From contig JAAZHB010000219.1 of the NCBI GenBank assembly GCA_012510935.1, positions 1 to 16,179 on the forward strand: a stretch of 16,179 nt of DNA, given 5' to 3'. This document shows, in pieces, positions 6,026 through 14,456 of the stretch; position 1 is the stretch's first letter, and the number at the start of each line of letters is the position of its first letter. The position numbers and the translations under genes are program-made. Below the pieces are notes generated by a model. The model was given only the letters and a program-made list of their open reading frames with translations. It searched no databases and was not told the origin of the DNA. Source of the stretch: Clostridiales bacterium. Lineage in GTDB: Bacteria; Bacillota_A; Clostridia; Peptostreptococcales; Anaerovoracaceae.

Positions 6026-7273
6026 ATGCACAAAGCAAAGGACTACAAGAGAATCTATTCCATTATTGTCGCTGCTGGAAAAGGTCTTCGCGTTGGAGGA
6101 CCAATACCAAAGCAGCTAATTAAAGTTGGAGGAATTTCGGTTTTAGAGAAATCCTTAAGGGTTTGGGCATCAAACAGCAAGATAGATGTGATCTGTCTAG
6201 TAAGCCCACAAGATGGTTCTCTTGACGGAGAATACTTAGAAATAATTGAAAAAGTTGAAAAGTCTTTCGGGAAGAGAATAATTCTTGAAAGAGGAGGTAT
6301 GGAGAGGAGAGACTCTGTAATAGCCGGGCTTAAGGCTGTGCAAAAGGATGCTTGTGAACAGCAATTGGATTGTCCTAACTCAGAATCAGTTGCAGTGGGA
6401 CCGTCAGAGGTGATGACATTGATTCATGACGCAGCAAGACCGGGAATAACGAATGAAGTAATCAATAGAAACATTGTCGCTATGAGTACCTGTAAAGCGG
6501 TTGTTACAGCGGTTCCATGTACGGACTCAGTTAGGATTATCGATAATAGTATATTGAAACAAGAGCCGTTATACCCTATAATAAAGAGCAGTGTTATTGA
6601 AAGAGACCGCATATATAATGTTCAAACTCCTCAGACTTTCAGCCTTTACGACATACTTGAGGCATACCGTAAGGCTGATGAAGAAGGTTATATAGGAACA
6701 GATGATGCCTCGGTTGCAGATTTTGCTGGAATAGAAGTATGCATTGTCGAAGGCTCTTATTCGAATAACAAAATTACTACAATAAAGGATGTGCCAATGA
6801 CTACGAGAGTGGGAACAGGTTATGATGTCCACAAGCTCGTCCCGGATAGAGCTCTAATACTATGCGGGACTCCAGTCCCCAACAAGCTCGGTTTACTGGG
6901 ACACTCGGACGCTGATGTAGCTACTCATGCGATTATGGATGCTCTACTTGGAGCGGCAGGAATGAGAGACATCGGATATCATTTTCCAGACAATAATGAT
7001 GAATATAAAGATGCTGACAGTATTGGCTTACTCAAAAAGGTTAAGGAAATAATCGGAGATTGTCAAATCAACAATATTGACGTGACAATTATTTGCGAGA
7101 GACCTAGACTGTCACCATACAATGAAGAAATGGGGCACAATGTTGCAACAGCACTAGGAATACCTGACTCAGCTGTGAATGTCAAGGCGACTACAACAGA
7201 AGGACTTGGTTTTCCGGGAAGAGGCGAGGGCATTGCTGCAATAGCCACTTGCTCAATTGAAGGGAGATTTTAA
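6026..7273 (+). CDS. ispDF: Bifunctional IspD-IspF isoprenoid enzyme (MEP pathway)
   Basis: The 415-residue protein fuses two non-consecutive enzymes of the methylerythritol phosphate pathway. Residues 1 to about 256 are the IspD cytidylyltransferase: nucleotide motif AAGKGLRVGGPIPKQ with Arg22 and Lys29, GGMERRDSV (90-98), HDAARP (134-139) and VQTPQTF. Residues 258-415 are the IspF cyclodiphosphate synthase: TRVGTGYDVHKL, with metal ligands Asp267, His269 and probably His301, LGHSDAD, and a C-terminal GRGEGIAAIA. IspF would begin at an internal Met258 with no strong ribosome-binding site before it, so a single product is likely. IspD has a roughly 20-residue insertion (about 106-128) between GLKAV and the HDAARP strand. 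proS follows after 2 bp. It supplies isoprenoid precursors, for example for undecaprenyl phosphate. Confidence 0.95.
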   Translation: MHKAKDYKRIYSIIVAAGKGLRVGGPIPKQLIKVGGISVLEKSLRVWASNSKIDVICLVSPQDGSLDGEYLEIIEKVEKSFGKRIILERGGMERRDSVIAGLKAVQKDACEQQLDCPNSESVAVGPSEVMTLIHDAARPGITNEVINRNIVAMSTCKAVVTAVPCTDSVRIIDNSILKQEPLYPIIKSSVIERDRIYNVQTPQTFSLYDILEAYRKADEEGYIGTDDASVADFAGIEVCIVEGSYSNNKITTIKDVPMTTRVGTGYDVHKLVPDRALILCGTPVPNKLGLLGHSDADVATHAIMDALLGAAGMRDIGYHFPDNNDEYKDADSIGLLKKVKEIIGDCQINNIDVTIICERPRLSPYNEEMGHNVATALGIPDSAVNVKATTTEGLGFPGRGEGIAAIATCSIEGRF

Positions 7274-7275
7274 CA

Positions 7276-9012
7276 ATGAAATTATCTAAGATGCACCTCA
7301 AGACACTAAGAGAAGCGCCTAAGGAGGCAGAGTTAGAGGGTCACCAGCTGCTTATCAGAAGCAATATGATTCGTAAGCTGGCTGCCGGAATATATGGATT
7401 CATGCCACTTGGATGGAGAACCATTCGTAAGATCGAGCAGATTGTAAGAGAAGAGATGGACAGAATTGGATGCCAGGAGATTCATATGCCTGCAATTAAC
7501 CCAGCGGAGTTATGGAAGGAATCCGGGAGATGGTATGCATACGGTCCAGAACTATGGAGAATAAAGGATAGAAATGATAGAGACTTTATACTCAATCCAA
7601 CTTGTGAAGAGGTTTTCACAGATATCGTAAAGAGTGAAGTTTCTTCATATAGAGAACTTCCTATGAGCCTATACCACATTCAGTTCAAGTATAGAGATGA
7701 GGCTCGTCCAAGATACGGACTCATGAGATCAAGAGAGTTCATTATGAAAGACTCATATTCTTTCGATAGAGATCCAGAAGGGCTAGAGAAGAGCTACATG
7801 GAAGAGTGGGGCGCTTATGAAAGAGTTTTCACAAGATGTGGACTTAACTATAGAATTGTAGAGGCTGATAACGGACCTATCGGTGGAAGCAAGTCCCATG
7901 AGTTTTCAGCGCTTTCCAATGTAGGAGAGTCTGAACTTGCTTTCTGTACAGAATGTGACATGGCAGCAACTATTGAGAGGGCTGAATGTGTTGATGACAA
8001 GCCTGAAGTTGCAGATATGGAAGAGACAAAGGTTGTATTTACACCTGATACTAAGACTATTGAAGATGTGTGCAACTACTTGGAAATTCCTGTTGAGAAA
8101 TCAATCAAGGCTCTTATGTTTGTAACATATGATGACGAGCTGAATCCAAATGAGTATGTGTGCGCCTTCGTAAGAGGAGATAGACAGCTTAATATGATTA
8201 AGTTAGTTAATGCTCTTGGAATTCCTGAACATTATATTGAGTTCGCTGATGAGAATGAGATGGGCGATGTAACTGGAATCGTTGGTGGATTTACTGGACC
8301 GGTTGGTCTTAAGAATTGCAAGGTAGTAGTTGACTCTGAGCTTGTAGGAACGGTAAATATGGTTGCAGGAGCTAATAAACTTGATCATCATATGACAGGC
8401 GTTTGCTATGGCAGAGATTATGTTGGTGATATCGTAACAGATATCAAGACACTACAGGCGGGAGACGCTTGTCCAAAGTGCGGAGCGCCTATTAAGCATA
8501 CAAGAGGTATTGAGGTTGGACAGATCTTCAAGCTTGGAACAAAGTATTCAGAATCAATGAATACTTACTATAAAGATGAAGAAGGAAACGATTGCGTTTA
8601 CCATATGGGCTGCTATGGCATTGGTATTACTAGAACAATGCAAGCTGTTATTGAGCAGAGCCATGATGAGAAGGGAATAATCTGGCCAGTTTCTGTTGCT
8701 CCATATCATGTTATTATTACTGTTGTAAACTCGAAGGATGAGACGCAGATGGCGCTTGGCGAGAAGATAATGGATGAACTAGAGGCAGCTAAGGTTGAGG
8801 TTCTTCTTGACGATAGGGATGAGAGACCAGGGGTTAAATTTAACGATGCGGATCTTCTTGGAATGCCAATTAGAATTACCGTTGGTAAGCTAGCGGCAGA
8901 AGGCAAAGTTGAGTACAAGTTGCGTAGAGAACAGGATATGACTGTTATGGAAGTTGAGGATGCAACTAAAGCAGCAATTGAACTAGTGAAAGCAGAGGAG
9001 TACGGGCTGTAA
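7276..9012 (+). CDS. proS: Prolyl-tRNA synthetase, bacterial type with editing domain
   Basis: ProS charges tRNA-Pro with proline. The 578-residue length and order are those of the bacterial ProRS type: class II catalytic core with motif 2 QFKYRDEARPRYGLMRSREF (136-155), a YbaK-like editing insertion that removes Ala-tRNA-Pro (roughly 225-395), motif 3 GCYGIGITR starting at 445, and the anticodon-binding domain (about 470-578). GGGAG lies about 9 nt before the ATG, inside the end of ispDF. Its stop TAA overlaps the ATG of the next gene (TAATG), so the chrA gene is probably translated by reinitiation. No T-box leader is possible here because the upstream gap is only 2 bp. All motifs appear intact. 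Confidence 0.97.
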   Translation: MKLSKMHLKTLREAPKEAELEGHQLLIRSNMIRKLAAGIYGFMPLGWRTIRKIEQIVREEMDRIGCQEIHMPAINPAELWKESGRWYAYGPELWRIKDRNDRDFILNPTCEEVFTDIVKSEVSSYRELPMSLYHIQFKYRDEARPRYGLMRSREFIMKDSYSFDRDPEGLEKSYMEEWGAYERVFTRCGLNYRIVEADNGPIGGSKSHEFSALSNVGESELAFCTECDMAATIERAECVDDKPEVADMEETKVVFTPDTKTIEDVCNYLEIPVEKSIKALMFVTYDDELNPNEYVCAFVRGDRQLNMIKLVNALGIPEHYIEFADENEMGDVTGIVGGFTGPVGLKNCKVVVDSELVGTVNMVAGANKLDHHMTGVCYGRDYVGDIVTDIKTLQAGDACPKCGAPIKHTRGIEVGQIFKLGTKYSESMNTYYKDEEGNDCVYHMGCYGIGITRTMQAVIEQSHDEKGIIWPVSVAPYHVIITVVNSKDETQMALGEKIMDELEAAKVEVLLDDRDERPGVKFNDADLLGMPIRITVGKLAAEGKVEYKLRREQDMTVMEVEDATKAAIELVKAEEYGL

Positions 9013-9590
9013 TGCTATTTGAGCTTTTTAGTTTTTTCTTGAAGCTAGGAACTTTTACGGTAGGCGGCGGAGTCGCAATGATACCAATCATTAGAGATTC
9101 ACTTGTTAGAGATAAGAAGTGGTTTTCTGATGAGGAAATGGCTGATATGATTGCAATCTGCCAGAGCCTGCCGGGTGTTATCGCAATTAATATGGCAACA
9201 TTCGTGGGATTTAAGAAAAAAGGTTTTCTTGGATCCCTCGTTTCAACAATAGGGGTTCTTCTCCCTTCATTTATAGTTATTCTACTAATAGCCCAAGGAA
9301 TAAATGTAATTGGAGACATGGCTATTGTGCAAGGGGCTCTTGCAGGCCTTAGGGCTGCGTCGGCAGGACTGATTGTTGTTGCAGTATGGCAGGTAGCTTC
9401 AATGGCAATCGGCGACTGGATTTCGGCGGCACTAGCAGTATTAAGCTTCGTTCTAATTAGTTTCCTTGAAGTGCCAGTTGCTTATGTGGTAATTGGGTTC
9501 CTTATCTATGGGGTGATATCGGCACATATTCGACTGAAATATGCACAGAATGATGTCGATGATATAGAGAAGGAGGATGAGAACAAATGA
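9012..9590 (+). CDS. Short-chain CHR-family transporter, first half (ChrA-like)
   Basis: This 192-residue membrane protein is one CHR domain of the chromate transporter family. The family signature regions are clear: FLKLGTFTVGGGVAMIP near the N-terminus and SLPGVIAINMATFVGF at about 52-67. Several hydrophobic helices follow and a charged, acidic C-terminal tail ends it. Full-length ChrA proteins carry two CHR domains; here the second is a separate gene starting in the ATGA overlap at 9587-9590. Short CHR proteins often work as such pairs. The start ATG overlaps the proS stop by one base. Chromate export is the tested role of some family members; the real substrate in this organism, which may be another oxyanion, cannot be inferred. 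Confidence 0.9.
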   Translation: MLFELFSFFLKLGTFTVGGGVAMIPIIRDSLVRDKKWFSDEEMADMIAICQSLPGVIAINMATFVGFKKKGFLGSLVSTIGVLLPSFIVILLIAQGINVIGDMAIVQGALAGLRAASAGLIVVAVWQVASMAIGDWISAALAVLSFVLISFLEVPVAYVVIGFLIYGVISAHIRLKYAQNDVDDIEKEDENK

Positions 9591-10183
9591 TACTAGTTAG
9601 CCTCTTCCTTTCTTTTGCAAAAATTGGTTTGCTTGGATTTGGCGGAGGACTTACGATAATTGCGTTGATTTTCGATACCATCCAGCCATTCACAAGCATA
9701 TCAATAGAAGATTTCTCTAGTATGGTGGCAATTGCTCAGGCAACACCCGGACCAGTAGCTGTGAATATGGCAACTTATGTCGGGTATGATGCAGCGGGCA
9801 TCATGGGAGCAATTGCAGCTACATTCGGCGTTGCTTTGCCAGCCTTTGTAATAGTGTCTGTGATTTGCAAGTTTTTAGCAAACTATGCTTCAAACCCATA
9901 TGTTAAGGGTATGATTGCAGGCATTAAGCCTGCAAGTGTTGGTATGATGACTAGTGCATTTGTTACAATATCGTCTGGAGCTTTTCTAGGACAATCTTAT
10001 CTAGGAATTGATAGGCTAGGCAAGATGTTTCCTGCTATAGTAGAATTTATTAGCAATCTACCGATTGATCCAATTTCTGTCTTAATCTGTATAGCAACGA
10101 TTGTGCTTATTGGATACTATAAGAATAATCCGTTTTTTATTCTGATTATTATGGGGTGCATTGGAGCACTTCTTGGGATATAG
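9587..10183 (+). CDS. Short-chain CHR-family transporter, second half (ChrA-like)
   Basis: The 198-residue partner of the preceding gene has the same CHR fold: FAKIGLLGFGGGLTIIAL at the N-terminus and ATPGPVAVNMATYVGY at about 60-75, then hydrophobic helices up to a very hydrophobic C-terminal end. The GGP-like motif region differs from the first half (ATPGPVAVN against SLPGVIAIN), as is usual for the two non-identical halves. AAGGAGG lies about 10 nt upstream of the ATG, and the genes share the ATGA overlap, so equal synthesis and a heterodimer are likely. The hydrophobic end leads directly to the stop at 10181-10183, 58 bp before the cysS start. Confidence 0.9.
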   Translation: MILVSLFLSFAKIGLLGFGGGLTIIALIFDTIQPFTSISIEDFSSMVAIAQATPGPVAVNMATYVGYDAAGIMGAIAATFGVALPAFVIVSVICKFLANYASNPYVKGMIAGIKPASVGMMTSAFVTISSGAFLGQSYLGIDRLGKMFPAIVEFISNLPIDPISVLICIATIVLIGYYKNNPFFILIIMGCIGALLGI

Positions 10184-10241
10184 TAAGATAATAATACGAG
10201 TAAACATTTTATTAATTATAATTTTTTATGAGGTGATTCAC

Positions 10242-11639
10242 ATGAAGATTTACAACACACTTACCAACCGCAAAGAGGAGTTTATTCCGCTAGAAGAGGG
10301 CAAGGTGAAAATATATGTCTGTGGACCAACGGTATATAATTTCTTCCACATCGGCAATGCAAGACCTTTCGTAGTTTTTGATACTCTACGAAGATACTTT
10401 AAGTATAGAGGCTACGATGTTAAGTTTGTTCAGAATTTTACCGATGTAGATGACAAGATTATTAATCGAGCAAGAGAAGAAGGTATCACAGCTCCAGAAG
10501 TTTCCGAAAAGTATATTAAGGAATATTATGATGATGCAGGAAGCCTTAATGTTGAAAAGGCAGATGTTCATCCAAAGGTTTCGGAACATATTCAGGACAT
10601 TATTGATTTTGTGCAAACCCTTATCGACAAGGGCTATGCATATGAAGCGGATGGGGATGTATATTACTCTGCGCGTAAATTTCCAGAATATGGCAAACTT
10701 TCAGGGCAGAACATAGATGATTTGGAGTCAGGCGCAAGAATTGCTGTTGGCGATGTAAAGAAAGACCCAGTCGATTTTGCTCTTTGGAAGGCTAGAAAGT
10801 CAGAAGATGAAATTGCATGGAATTCACCGTGGGGAATGGGAAGACCAGGATGGCATATTGAGTGCTCAGCTATGGCAAAAAAGCATCTAGGTGAGACAAT
10901 CGATATCCATGGAGGCGGACAGGACTTGCAATTCCCTCATCATGAGAATGAGATTGCGCAGTCAGAGGCATGCAACGGTGCGCCATTTGCAAGATACTGG
11001 ATGCATAATGGATATATTACAGTTGATGGAGAGAAGATGTCCAAATCACTTGGCAATTTCTTTACAGTCAGAGATATTCGTAATGAATTTAGTGGAGATT
11101 TTATAAGATTCTTCCTTCTGTCGGGGCAATATCGTCATCCAATTAACTTCAGCGACCAGGACATGAGAAATGTGAAGACTGGATATGACAGAATTATTAC
11201 TGGAATTGAAACTCTTGAGTTTTTAACAAAAAATGGTAATGATGGTCTGTCAGAAGTTGAGAAGGAGGCTCTTAACGGGCTAGAGAAATATAAAGATGCA
11301 TTTATTGATGCAATGGATGATGACCTTAATACCGCATCAGCAATTTCGGTGATATTTGAGATGCTTTCCGAGATTAACATTGTTGTGAATGGTGGAGCAT
11401 CAAAGGAATTTGCACAGGCAGCGCTAGATAGAATTCATGAGCTAGGCGATGTGCTTGGAGTATTCCAGTTAGAAGAAGAGGATGCAATAGGTGCGGATAT
11501 TCAGGCTCTTGTAAATGAGAGACAGGCTGCACGAAAGGCAAAGGACTTTGCACGTGCAGATGAGATTCGCGATGAATTAGTAAGCAAGGGAATCACCTTG
11601 AAAGATACACCACAGGGAGTTCAAATAATCAGAAACTAA
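10242..11639 (+). CDS. cysS: Cysteinyl-tRNA synthetase
   Basis: CysS charges tRNA-Cys with cysteine. From the ATG at 10242 the protein is 465 residues, the usual family length, and begins MKIYNTLTNRKEEF as family members do. Class I signatures are present: HIGN (36-39) and KMSKS (265-269). Zinc-site residues are visible at Cys27 (YVCGPT), the Cys of GWHIECS and the His/Glu of FPHHENEIAQ. The start is set by GAGGTGA at 10230-10236; the frame is open upstream to 10161, but that stretch is AT-rich, overlaps chrA and encodes a non-family hydrophobic sequence. The TAA stop overlaps the mrnC ATG (TAATG). Confidence 0.97.
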   Translation: MKIYNTLTNRKEEFIPLEEGKVKIYVCGPTVYNFFHIGNARPFVVFDTLRRYFKYRGYDVKFVQNFTDVDDKIINRAREEGITAPEVSEKYIKEYYDDAGSLNVEKADVHPKVSEHIQDIIDFVQTLIDKGYAYEADGDVYYSARKFPEYGKLSGQNIDDLESGARIAVGDVKKDPVDFALWKARKSEDEIAWNSPWGMGRPGWHIECSAMAKKHLGETIDIHGGGQDLQFPHHENEIAQSEACNGAPFARYWMHNGYITVDGEKMSKSLGNFFTVRDIRNEFSGDFIRFFLLSGQYRHPINFSDQDMRNVKTGYDRIITGIETLEFLTKNGNDGLSEVEKEALNGLEKYKDAFIDAMDDDLNTASAISVIFEMLSEINIVVNGGASKEFAQAALDRIHELGDVLGVFQLEEEDAIGADIQALVNERQAARKAKDFARADEIRDELVSKGITLKDTPQGVQIIRN

Positions 11640-12043
11640 TGGCAGATAATTTAAATATGATAGATATTAATAAGATGGGTACGACTGCACTCGCCTATGT
11701 AGGAGATGCAGAATATGAATTGCGTATTCGCAAGCATGTAATAGCGAAGCTCCCAAATGATGTAAATTTAGCAAATCACAATGCGGTATCATATGTTTCT
11801 TCGGCAGGGCAGGCAAAAATCGCAAAGGAGTTTTGTAAGAAAGAGTTTCTTACCTATGAAGAAGAAAGACTTTTAAAGCGTGCAAGAAATCATAGGGCTA
11901 CCTCCAGGCCAAAGACTTCTGACCCGCGGAATTACAAGTGGGCAACAGGATTTGAAGCGCTAGTTGGCTTCTTGTATTTAAGTGAGAACTGGGAGAGACT
12001 AGATGAAGTTGTAGCAGAGGCGATTTCGATTGTCGAAGCGTAG
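11639..12043 (+). CDS. mrnC: Mini-ribonuclease III (23S rRNA maturation)
   Basis: Mini-III is an RNase III-like dimeric endonuclease without a double-stranded RNA-binding domain that trims the ends of 23S precursor rRNA in Firmicutes. The 134-residue protein has the catalytic helix LAYVGDAEYELRIR with Asp23, the HRATSRPKTSDPRNYKWATG region, and the second acidic site in FEALVGFLYL (Glu106). Length is typical. It starts at the ATG overlapping the cysS stop by one base. The cysS-mrnC order is widely conserved in Firmicutes and supports the call. The usual AVYELYVR sequence is here AEYELRIR, a mild variation that does not touch the catalytic residue. Confidence 0.94.
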   Translation: MADNLNMIDINKMGTTALAYVGDAEYELRIRKHVIAKLPNDVNLANHNAVSYVSSAGQAKIAKEFCKKEFLTYEEERLLKRARNHRATSRPKTSDPRNYKWATGFEALVGFLYLSENWERLDEVVAEAISIVEA

Positions 12044-12082
12044 TCTAAAATATTATAGTTTTGAAGAATTTGGAGCATACAA

Positions 12083-12913
12083 ATGAGTAAAGCAGATCAA
12101 TTATTTGTAGAAATGTGTCAGGATATTGTGGCTAATGGATTTAGCTCAGAAGGACAGAATGTCAGACCCCACTGGGAAGATGGGGCGCCTGCACATACAA
12201 TAAAGAAATTTGGTGTTGTAAATAGGTATAATTTACAAGAGGAGTTTCCAACTTTGACTCTTAGACCAACGGCAATAAAGCTAGCGGTGGACGAGATGCT
12301 ATGGATATGGCAACAGAAATCTAATAATGTGAAGGATCTAAAATCCAGGATTTGGGATTCGTGGGCTGATGAAAGTGGCTCAATTGGCAAAGCTTATGGA
12401 TATCAGCTTGGGGTAAAATATAAGTTTAAGCAAGGTGAAATGGATCAAGTGGATAATGTTCTGTGGGCTCTTAAGAATGACAAATACTCAAGAAGAATCC
12501 TGACTAATATCTATAATTTTCAGGACTTATCAGAGATGAATCTTGAGCCGTGTGCTTACAGCATGACATTTAATGTCTCAGGGGACACTTTAAATGGGAT
12601 ACTTAACCAGCGCTCCCAAGATATTCTTACTGCAAATAATTGGAATGTTGTGCAATATTCGGTTCTCCTGATGATGTTGGCTCAGGTAAGCGGATTAAAG
12701 GCCGGCGAACTTGTACATGTAATCAGTGATGCACATATTTATGATAGGCATGTGGATATAGTAAAAGAGCTTATCAAAAGACCGCAATATGATGCACCAA
12801 AGGTAAGACTGAATCCAAACATTAAGGATTTCTATGATTTTACTGCAGAGGATGTCATTGTTGAGGAATATAAGAAAAATCCTCAGGTTAAAAATATCCC
12901 GGTAGCAATATAG
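12083..12913 (+). CDS. thyA: Thymidylate synthase ThyA (folate-dependent)
   Basis: ThyA methylates dUMP to dTMP using methylenetetrahydrofolate and releases dihydrofolate. The 276-residue protein has the nucleophile Cys157 in LEPCAYSMTFNV, the phosphate-binding pair SRR (136-138), QRSQD (176-180), the nucleotide-binding NNWNVVQY (Asn188), SDAHIY (His218, Tyr220) and the conserved hydrophobic C-terminus PVAI. It belongs to a divergent subfamily: the N-terminal phosphate loop is RPHWEDGAPAHT instead of the classical DRTGTGT, and QRSQD replaces QRSCD. GGAG lies 7 nt before the ATG. folA follows after 36 bp and recycles the dihydrofolate it makes. As I recall, relatives carry thyX at this position between mrnC and rlmB. 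Confidence 0.93.
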   Translation: MSKADQLFVEMCQDIVANGFSSEGQNVRPHWEDGAPAHTIKKFGVVNRYNLQEEFPTLTLRPTAIKLAVDEMLWIWQQKSNNVKDLKSRIWDSWADESGSIGKAYGYQLGVKYKFKQGEMDQVDNVLWALKNDKYSRRILTNIYNFQDLSEMNLEPCAYSMTFNVSGDTLNGILNQRSQDILTANNWNVVQYSVLLMMLAQVSGLKAGELVHVISDAHIYDRHVDIVKELIKRPQYDAPKVRLNPNIKDFYDFTAEDVIVEEYKKNPQVKNIPVAI

Positions 12914-12949
12914 ATAAGTATACAAAAGACGAGTAGCGAGGTATTAATA

Positions 12950-13441
12950 GTGAATTTAATTGTAGCGGTTGATGAGAATTGGGGCATAGGTAAAGACGGA
13001 GGCCTTTTGGCAAATGTTCCAGGCGACATGAAGTTCTTCAAGGAGAAGACAACGGGGAATGTCGTTGTAATGGGGAGAAAAACTTTGGAGTCTTTCCCAG
13101 GGAAGAAAGGTCTTCCAAATAGAGTTAATTATGTACTTACTACTAACCCTGAATTTGAGGCGAAAGGATGCACAATAATTAATTCAGAAGAGGACTTATG
13201 GGAGGCGCTTGGAAGTCACCATTCAGATGATATTTTCCTTATAGGCGGTGCAAGTATGTACAATAGATATTATGATCGCTGTGATACTTTGTACATTACT
13301 AAATTCCAAGCAGATCTTAACGCGGACGCCCATATTGTAAATATCGATAAGGACGATCGCTTTGAGCTGGTTAATGAGAGCGATGTTCAGGAAAGTAATG
13401 GAATACAATTTACATTCTGCACATACAAAAAGAAGGCATAG
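12950..13441 (+). CDS. folA: Dihydrofolate reductase
   Basis: DHFR reduces dihydrofolate to tetrahydrofolate with NADPH, restoring the cofactor oxidised by the adjacent ThyA. The 163-residue protein shows MNLIVAVDENWGIGKDG, the substrate-binding acid Asp26 in VPGDMKFFK, the NADPH motif VVVMGRKTLESFPG and FLIGGASMYNRYY. Length is normal. At the position of the Escherichia coli Trp22 the sequence reads LLANVPGD, so that tryptophan is absent; several Gram-positive anaerobe enzymes seem to vary here. The start is GTG at 12950 with GAGG 8 nt upstream and a perfect family N-terminus. rlmB begins 13 bp after its stop. Confidence 0.96.
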   Translation: MNLIVAVDENWGIGKDGGLLANVPGDMKFFKEKTTGNVVVMGRKTLESFPGKKGLPNRVNYVLTTNPEFEAKGCTIINSEEDLWEALGSHHSDDIFLIGGASMYNRYYDRCDTLYITKFQADLNADAHIVNIDKDDRFELVNESDVQESNGIQFTFCTYKKKA

Positions 13442-13454
13442 GAGATTTTAATAA

Positions 13455-14456
13455 ATGTCAAAAAGAGATAATAAAAGATACTTAGAGGGCAGTCGCTCAG
13501 GAAAGCCCGTTCGTTCTGGCAAAAACAGAAGAGATCGCAATTCTGCAGGTGAGGCCAGTACATCGTATCATCGTGGCGGTTTCGACTCTAAGAAGTCTAG
13601 CAGAGGCGATCATATAAAAACCGACAGGTCTGATTATAAGAAGCATGGCAGAGGAACTGATAGAAATCCGCGTACTGTACAAGTTGCGGTTGAAGAGAAC
13701 TCTTTCTATGATGAAGCAGGCCTTGATGTAATTGCAGGCCGCAATCCAGTAATTGAAGCTCTCAAGGGTGATAGAGAAGTTGAGAGAATTTTCATTGCAA
13801 AGGGTGCGGTTGGCTCAATTGCGCAGATTGTTGCAATTGCAAAGGAACAAGGCGTGATAGTGGATACAGTAGACCGTGAACGCATTGACTCAATGGCTCC
13901 GGGTGCAAAGCACCAAGGGGTTGTTGCAAAGGTATCTCCATATAAATATGCAGAACTTCGAGAAGTTCTTGAGAATGCACGAGCAAAGAGCGAAGAACCA
14001 TTTCTTATTCTCCTTGATGAATTAGAAGACCCGCATAATCTTGGAGCAATTATTAGAACTGCAGAGGGAGCTGGTGCCCATGGAGTTATTATTCCAAAGA
14101 GGCGTGCGTGCTCACTAACACCAGTAGTAGCTTTATCAGCAGCTGGAGCAATTGAAACTATGCCTGTAGTTCAGGTAACAAATCTTTCAAGAACAATAGA
14201 AGAACTTCAAGAAGAGGGCCTGTGGATTGCTGCGGTAGACATGGATGGAAAGACATATTACAAACAAGACATGTCAGGGCCAATCGGAATCGTAATTGGA
14301 AATGAGGGTAAGGGTATTAGCAGAAATGTTAAGAGCAAGTGCGACTTTGTTATATCATTACCTATGAGAGGTCAAATCAATTCTTTAAATGCATCAAATG
14401 CGGCTGCAGTTGTAATGTATGCAATTAGAAGGGCAAGAGATGAAAAAGCTGAATAA
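13455..14456 (+). CDS. rlmB: SpoU-family 23S rRNA 2'-O-methyltransferase (RlmB type)
   Basis: RlmB/TrmH-family enzymes use SAM to methylate the 2'-hydroxyl of an rRNA guanosine (Gm2251 in Escherichia coli). The core has a substrate-binding domain (about 90-165, DVIAGRNPVIEALKG) and a trefoil-knot methylase with motif 1 DPHNLGAIIRTAEG, motif 2 GNEGKGI and motif 3 LPMRGQINSLNASNAAAV. An N-terminal extension of about 88 residues, rich in Lys, Arg, Ser and Gly, precedes the core; it is probably disordered and RNA-binding. GGAGA lies about 9 nt before the ATG, and the extension keeps normal codon use, so I keep this start. The end overlaps the next gene by 17 bp. The exact target nucleotide cannot be told from sequence. 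Confidence 0.92.
   Translation: MSKRDNKRYLEGSRSGKPVRSGKNRRDRNSAGEASTSYHRGGFDSKKSSRGDHIKTDRSDYKKHGRGTDRNPRTVQVAVEENSFYDEAGLDVIAGRNPVIEALKGDREVERIFIAKGAVGSIAQIVAIAKEQGVIVDTVDRERIDSMAPGAKHQGVVAKVSPYKYAELREVLENARAKSEEPFLILLDELEDPHNLGAIIRTAEGAGAHGVIIPKRRACSLTPVVALSAAGAIETMPVVQVTNLSRTIEELQEEGLWIAAVDMDGKTYYKQDMSGPIGIVIGNEGKGISRNVKSKCDFVISLPMRGQINSLNASNAAAVVMYAIRRARDEKAE

Noticed and set aside
7240..7276. T-box riboswitch before proS
   Set aside because: The gap to ispDF is 2 bp and no T-box-like structure fits; the same applies to cysS with its 58-bp gap.
8966..9319. Minus-strand open frame of 117 codons over the proS/chrA junction
   Set aside because: Antisense to two convincing genes with overlapping coupling; no ribosome-binding or family evidence.
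10161..10241. N-terminal extension of cysS starting MEHFLGYSK
   Set aside because: It overlaps chrA, is AT-rich, and encodes a hydrophobic stretch absent from the family. ATG 10242 has a strong ribosome-binding site and the family N-terminus.
14419..14439. Earlier start for the lipoprotein (MQLEGQE)
   Set aside because: ATG 14440 gives a proper signal peptide and has AGAAGGG 6 nt upstream.
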